Positions 59,706-64,000 of a stretch of 64,000 bases of DNA are shown here, one piece after another. The DNA is taken from the NCBI GenBank assembly GCA_016859345.1, contig CM029120.1, positions 7,889,501-7,953,500 on the forward strand. The letters are read 5' to 3'. The stretch is from Istiophorus platypterus (taxonomy: Eukaryota > Chordata > Actinopteri > Istiophoriformes > Istiophoridae). The position numbers and the translations under genes were made by a program. Positions within the stretch are counted from its first letter, which is position 1; every line of letters starts with the position of its first letter. Under the pieces are notes generated by a model. That model saw nothing but the letters and a program-made list of their open reading frames with translations. It did not search any database and had not been told where the DNA came from.

Positions 59706-59713
59706 TGTGTGTG
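59664..59713. repeat. (TG)n microsatellite
   Basis: 50 nt of TG with one TTT interruption. Confidence 0.95.
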
Positions 59714-61389
59714 ATAACGTGTGTATCCGCTGCAGGCAAAGCTATAAGCTTCATTCAAAGTGAGAGGGGAAACTGTAATTTACCACCTCTGCCTTGGGGA
59801 AATTGACCATTCTGCTCTCATTCACTCTTTATTTCTTCCCCTTAATGTTTTCCCCCGGTATTGCTCCCTCCTTGGAAAGGGAGGGGCTACGTTCTATTTC
59901 ATAGAAATGCAGACAAAAACAGATGATGCCGTCCTATCCTCTCCTTTTCATTGTCTCCCTCGTTCCCTCTATCACTCATATTTCCTGATATTATCATTAA
60001 TCTGTCTGCGTAACTTTCGGCTGCCACGTCGACATATTGGACGTCATCATTAAGTCTCCCTCTGCACATCCCTCCTCTGTCTCTTTATCTCGTTCTCAGA
60101 TTGTTGAGATAGAGAAAGATGTTGTTTGCCCCTTAATGAAATCCACACAAGGCCAGATGTGACTCATTCAGTGTTTACCCTGGGTGATGACACAATGTCC
60201 TCTACATCCATCACGGGCACACTCAAACGACCATAAATAGATAGACTTCTTTGTACAGCAATTAGAGGTGTGTGGTAATAAGGTTGTCAAGAGTCACCTT
60301 ACGTCATCTATTTTATATTCACATGTCTGTTTTTAATTAAACAATGCACCAACTCAGGTCGCTGCTGCCTTTAACACCTGAAATGAAACTGCTGGATTTG
60401 AAAAGCCTCCATTATAACACCCCAGATAGATAATAGTGTCCCGTGGAGATCTCCCTGTTTTTCTGTTCATCTGAGATGCACGGAGAAGATGCTGCACTCC
60501 TTTTTTTTCCTGTTGTAAGAAGTGATTTCAGATGGATTTGGAGGACGTTTTTGCGGAAATTCAGCCATGTCTACAATATGTTTACAGCTGTCACCATAAG
60601 CCTTATACAGTTTTTTTTTAACAATAAATCAGATGACCTCATACAATGTGAAAGGCATTGCTCATAGTGACAGACCTCAGTCAACTTTGTAGCTTTTTAG
60701 CTTTCTTCGCTGTTTTTTGTTTTTGTTTTTATCTTGGTTGTACAGCTACCTCTGACTTTACAGGCCCATGGTCGGCAATTAGCTGATAGGAACGGTGCAA
60801 AGTCCATTATTAGTATTTCTTTAACCAACAGTGCTACTTAAAATTCCACTTTGGAACATAAAAACAATGTGGATCACATTAGAGCTATTTTTGAAAGCTA
60901 GTCTGCTTTCATCCCTTGCTTCAGTCAGTGGGGTAGTACCACCGTATCTGCTTAGTCAGTTTGTATCAGCTGGTTTCACATACTGTATGAAATAGTGCGA
61001 CAGCTTGTGTGTGCTTCAATGTGCATCCATGCATGCAGGTTGGTCATCTGTCACTCATGTCCTGTGGGGAACTCCTTGTAATTCTATTGACTTTGGTTAG
61101 GGTGTGGGTAAAAATAATACATTCTTATAACTGTATTAGTGATTTTTCACTACTTGGGAATAGCGACAGATATATTTTAATAAAGGCTTTTTGCCAATTT
61201 CGGTTAATTTGAAAGAGGAACAGAAGAATATAGTGGTAAGTTAATGATTATGAGTAGAAATATAAATTTTATGAGATTTTGTGAAGTTAACTGTCACCCA
61301 AAAATATACTAATAGCAAGACAAGATGAGTCAAATTTTATGTATATAATAAATTTAACAAGGAAAATCTAAGTACTAATATATTAAATA

Positions 61390-61935
61390 CTTATAGGGAA
61401 CGTTACTAAGTACCTTTACATTAAAACTTAATTTTGAGCTACTTTATTGAGTATTTCCATTTTCAGCTATTTTACATTCCTACCCTACCCTACTAAAATT
61501 CAGAGAAAAATATTGTACTTTCTACTCCACTACATTCATTTGATGAAAACTTAATTCTTAACTCTTTTCTTTTCCAGATTCAGATACATTAGAGAAAATA
61601 CAGTATGTTAAGCAGGAGATAAGACTTATAAAAAAAACATATACATAAAAATGTATGTAAATATAAAATATAAATGTTACCCAGCAATACATGGTTAAGT
61701 AATTAAAGTTAAACAACAGCAAAGTTACATATACATTAATGAATCAATATTATAATCAAATAATATAAATTGGTCATCATGCAAAATGAGGACTATTTTT
61801 ATTTTTGATACTTTAACTATATTTTGATGCCAATACTTTTGTACTTTTGTCAAAGAAAAATTTTGAATGCATGATATTTCTACACTGTGGTATTGCACCT
61901 TAATAAAAGATACTCGTACTTCTTCCACCACTTCT
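61390..61935 (+). repeat. interspersed repeat of the 'TACTTCTTCCACCACT' type
   Basis: Runs from TACTTTATTGAG-like sequence at its left, through TTCAGAGAAAAATATTGTAC and TACTCCACTACATTCATTTG, to CTACACTGTGGTATTG and ACTCGTACTTCTTCCACCAC at its right. This is a very common full-length teleost repeat; internal AT-rich part is diverged. Confidence 0.78.
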
Positions 61936-62320
61936 ATAAACAAATTTTCAACTTGGCTGGGCTAAAAAAATGTTTGACACGCATTAGTCCATGTTCTTAT
62001 GTGTGTTTTTGAGTTTGAGTCTCTTTATATGTGTTTTTGTACATACTGTACATATGAAAATATTCTTCCCTGGTTTTAATATCTGCACAGCCCTGCAAGG
62101 CTCTGCAAACTGGCAAACAGCCAAACAAAGCACTTAAACACACAAATTACTTCTTATTGGTTTAACTTTTATTCTATTCATTATCAAGTAGACAGACTCA
62201 TTCTGCAACTGGAGATAATCAATAATTTATCACTTTTATGAACTTAAGAGTAAGTTTGAAGGACTTTATTGACCTGTATTTTATGGGGTAATATATTTAG
62301 CACACATCCACTCACACTTA

Positions 62321-62322
<2 letters not shown>

Positions 62323-62376
<54 letters not shown>
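62323..62376. repeat. (CA)n microsatellite
   Basis: 54 nt of pure CA. Confidence 0.96.
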
Positions 62377-62377
<1 letters not shown>

Positions 62378-64000
62378 GGATGCAGGTTCACAGACTGAGT
62401 CACACACTTGTCATTTCTTAATAAATTAAAATATTCCTTAAATTCAGAAACAGCTCTTTCTGTTTTTGTCTTCCCTTCACCTTTTCTCTTCCCACTTGCC
62501 TATTCTTTCCTTTTGGACTCAATCGCTGTCCATGTCCCCAACCTGCCATTATCACTGGTTGTCTCTAAAGCTGACTCTTGTTGTTCTGTCTGTTTCTCTT
62601 TGCCCTTTACTTCAGTCCTCACAACATAATGACTGATTTGGAAGTCCAGTCACTTACTGGCATGGCATAAATCAGTCTAAGTTGGGGTTTCTCTTGTTTT
62701 TCTTCATCTCTCTTAGCCACCACTAATACACACTTTTATTTATACTCTGTCATTGAGCATAAAAATGCTGCCGGCCTTGGTGAAGGTTTCTGTCTTAAAA
62801 GAAATAGCAGTTAAAGCCATTAGAGATGAGTTACTACCTCTGTCACTTCAAAATACAACAGACACCCAATACTTCAAAGACCGGACCAATCAGTTGTAGT
62901 AAGTGAGTAAGTGCTGCAACAAAAGAATGTAGCTGAGAGTCTGTGGCTGACAACAGAGACAGAAACACAAATAACTGAAAGATGAACAAAAGATTTTTTT
63001 TAATGCTCCACTGACTAATTGTACTGATCCTCATAAATTCTCAAACAGTTTTTTCCCCTCACACGACTTTCTCCAGCTACTTTGAATAAAACTGAGACTA
63101 TGTCAGAATGTACTGCATTTTGCTTTTTGTTTTTCTGATAGAATTTAGCATGATGTGATATGAGGAGATACATTCTAAATACCATGCAAGGTGCACATTG
63201 TATTTGGTATATTCTAAACATCTGCTAACATGTAATCTGAATAGTAATTAAGGATAACCAAACCTAATGTGTTCATGCAGTTCAGTTGTACTCTTACCAT
63301 TCATATCTGTGTTGTATCACATTACAAAGCACAGGCTAAACCAAAAAATAAACTAGATTTTACCCAGTCCAGTTTATAAACCGACATTTAAGAGGAACCT
63401 GCTGAGCAAGCACACATCGCATTTGAGTATCTCATCTGTAAATTAAGATTTTCAGAACATGCAGTGACCAGCGCATAAGACCTCCAAAGCTGCACACTAT
63501 TACTTTGGCAAGTCTTATTCCTCAAATGCAAATCTAGACTCAGAGCAAAGCTAAAGTGAGTGGATTTATCCTGGAGGTGAAGTGTCATCATGTCCCTTAC
63601 AACCTCACACTGCTTCTCAGCCTGTGTGTGGTGAAAATTTAATGCATGTTGCATCCATGATCATGATCTAAAGGTCTCAGAATCTGATTTAACAGCAAGA
63701 CAAAACAGTGACAATACATATATTGAACTAAGTGCTCATAAAGCCAGTATTTTAACCCACCATCACTTCTGCACTTAGGAATTTGTATCTGCCTGCTCCC
63801 GGATCTTGTCTTGCAGTTTAATTAATGAATAAGCTTACATATACAATCACCTCCTGGGGCACCATGGTCTCTTTATTATAGAGACGGAAAACTCTTGGGA
63901 AAATGCATAAATTGATACACTCAGAGAGCAGGGCAGCTTAACTTCAGCAGAGAGAATGGAGAGTTCTGTGTATATGTCCAGTTAGTCTGGGTAAAATCCA

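Larger units (their letters stand above)
52501..64000. other. gene-free region upstream of slc7a14
   Basis: No coding sequence recognised. Contents: a second CpG-rich block at 55140-55440, a perfect RFX-type palindrome at 58100-58113, TG and CA arrays, a CT/CA tract at 57561-57604, and one full-length interspersed repeat at 61390-61935. The remaining DNA is AT-rich and unremarkable. Confidence 0.7.

Overview
The window is vertebrate nuclear DNA, almost certainly from a ray-finned (teleost, probably percomorph) fish. The evidence is two multi-exon protein genes with canonical GT-AG introns, very dense CA/TG, GA, GATA and AT microsatellites, and several diverged interspersed repeats of types I recognise from percomorph genomes. 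There are no bacterial-style operons, no CRISPR array, and no intact transposase or viral gene.

Two genes can be reconstructed completely. On the + strand, cldn11 (claudin-11, a tight-junction protein) occupies about 17.8-22.65 kb. It has a TATA/CCAAT promoter, three coding exons joining to 218 codons plus stop, and a 3'UTR ending near an AATAAA at 22626. On the - strand, slc7a14 (a CAT-like SLC7 transporter) has nine coding exons between 37929 and 30246 that join to 765 codons plus stop with continuous reading phase. The genes are tail to tail, the arrangement of human CLDN11/SLC7A14 on 3q26.2. A CpG-rich block at 51.8-52.5 kb carries a good minus-strand splice donor at 52135 and is the likely slc7a14 first (untranslated) exon and promoter. 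That implies a 5'UTR intron of about 14 kb.

Layout: 1-17.5 kb is gene-free, with microsatellites, two interspersed-repeat copies and one more just upstream of the cldn11 promoter. 17.5-22.65 kb is cldn11. 22.65-30.2 kb is the convergent intergenic space, probably including the slc7a14 3'UTR. 30.2-37.9 kb is the slc7a14 coding region. 37.9-52.1 kb is its predicted first intron, with a near-consensus REST/NRSF site at 50909. 52.1-52.5 kb is its predicted promoter. 52.5-64 kb is gene-free upstream DNA with a second CpG-rich block at 55.1-55.4 kb.

The two proteins are not known to act together; the pairing is one of conserved synteny. I found no previously undescribed multi-gene system. The observations most worth checking are regulatory: the RE1 site, the perfect DR1 beside the slc7a14 start, a predicted slc7a14 uORF whose stop overlaps the main ATG, the cldn11 promoter and uORF, several palindromes, and a Leu-to-Pro change in the claudin signature.
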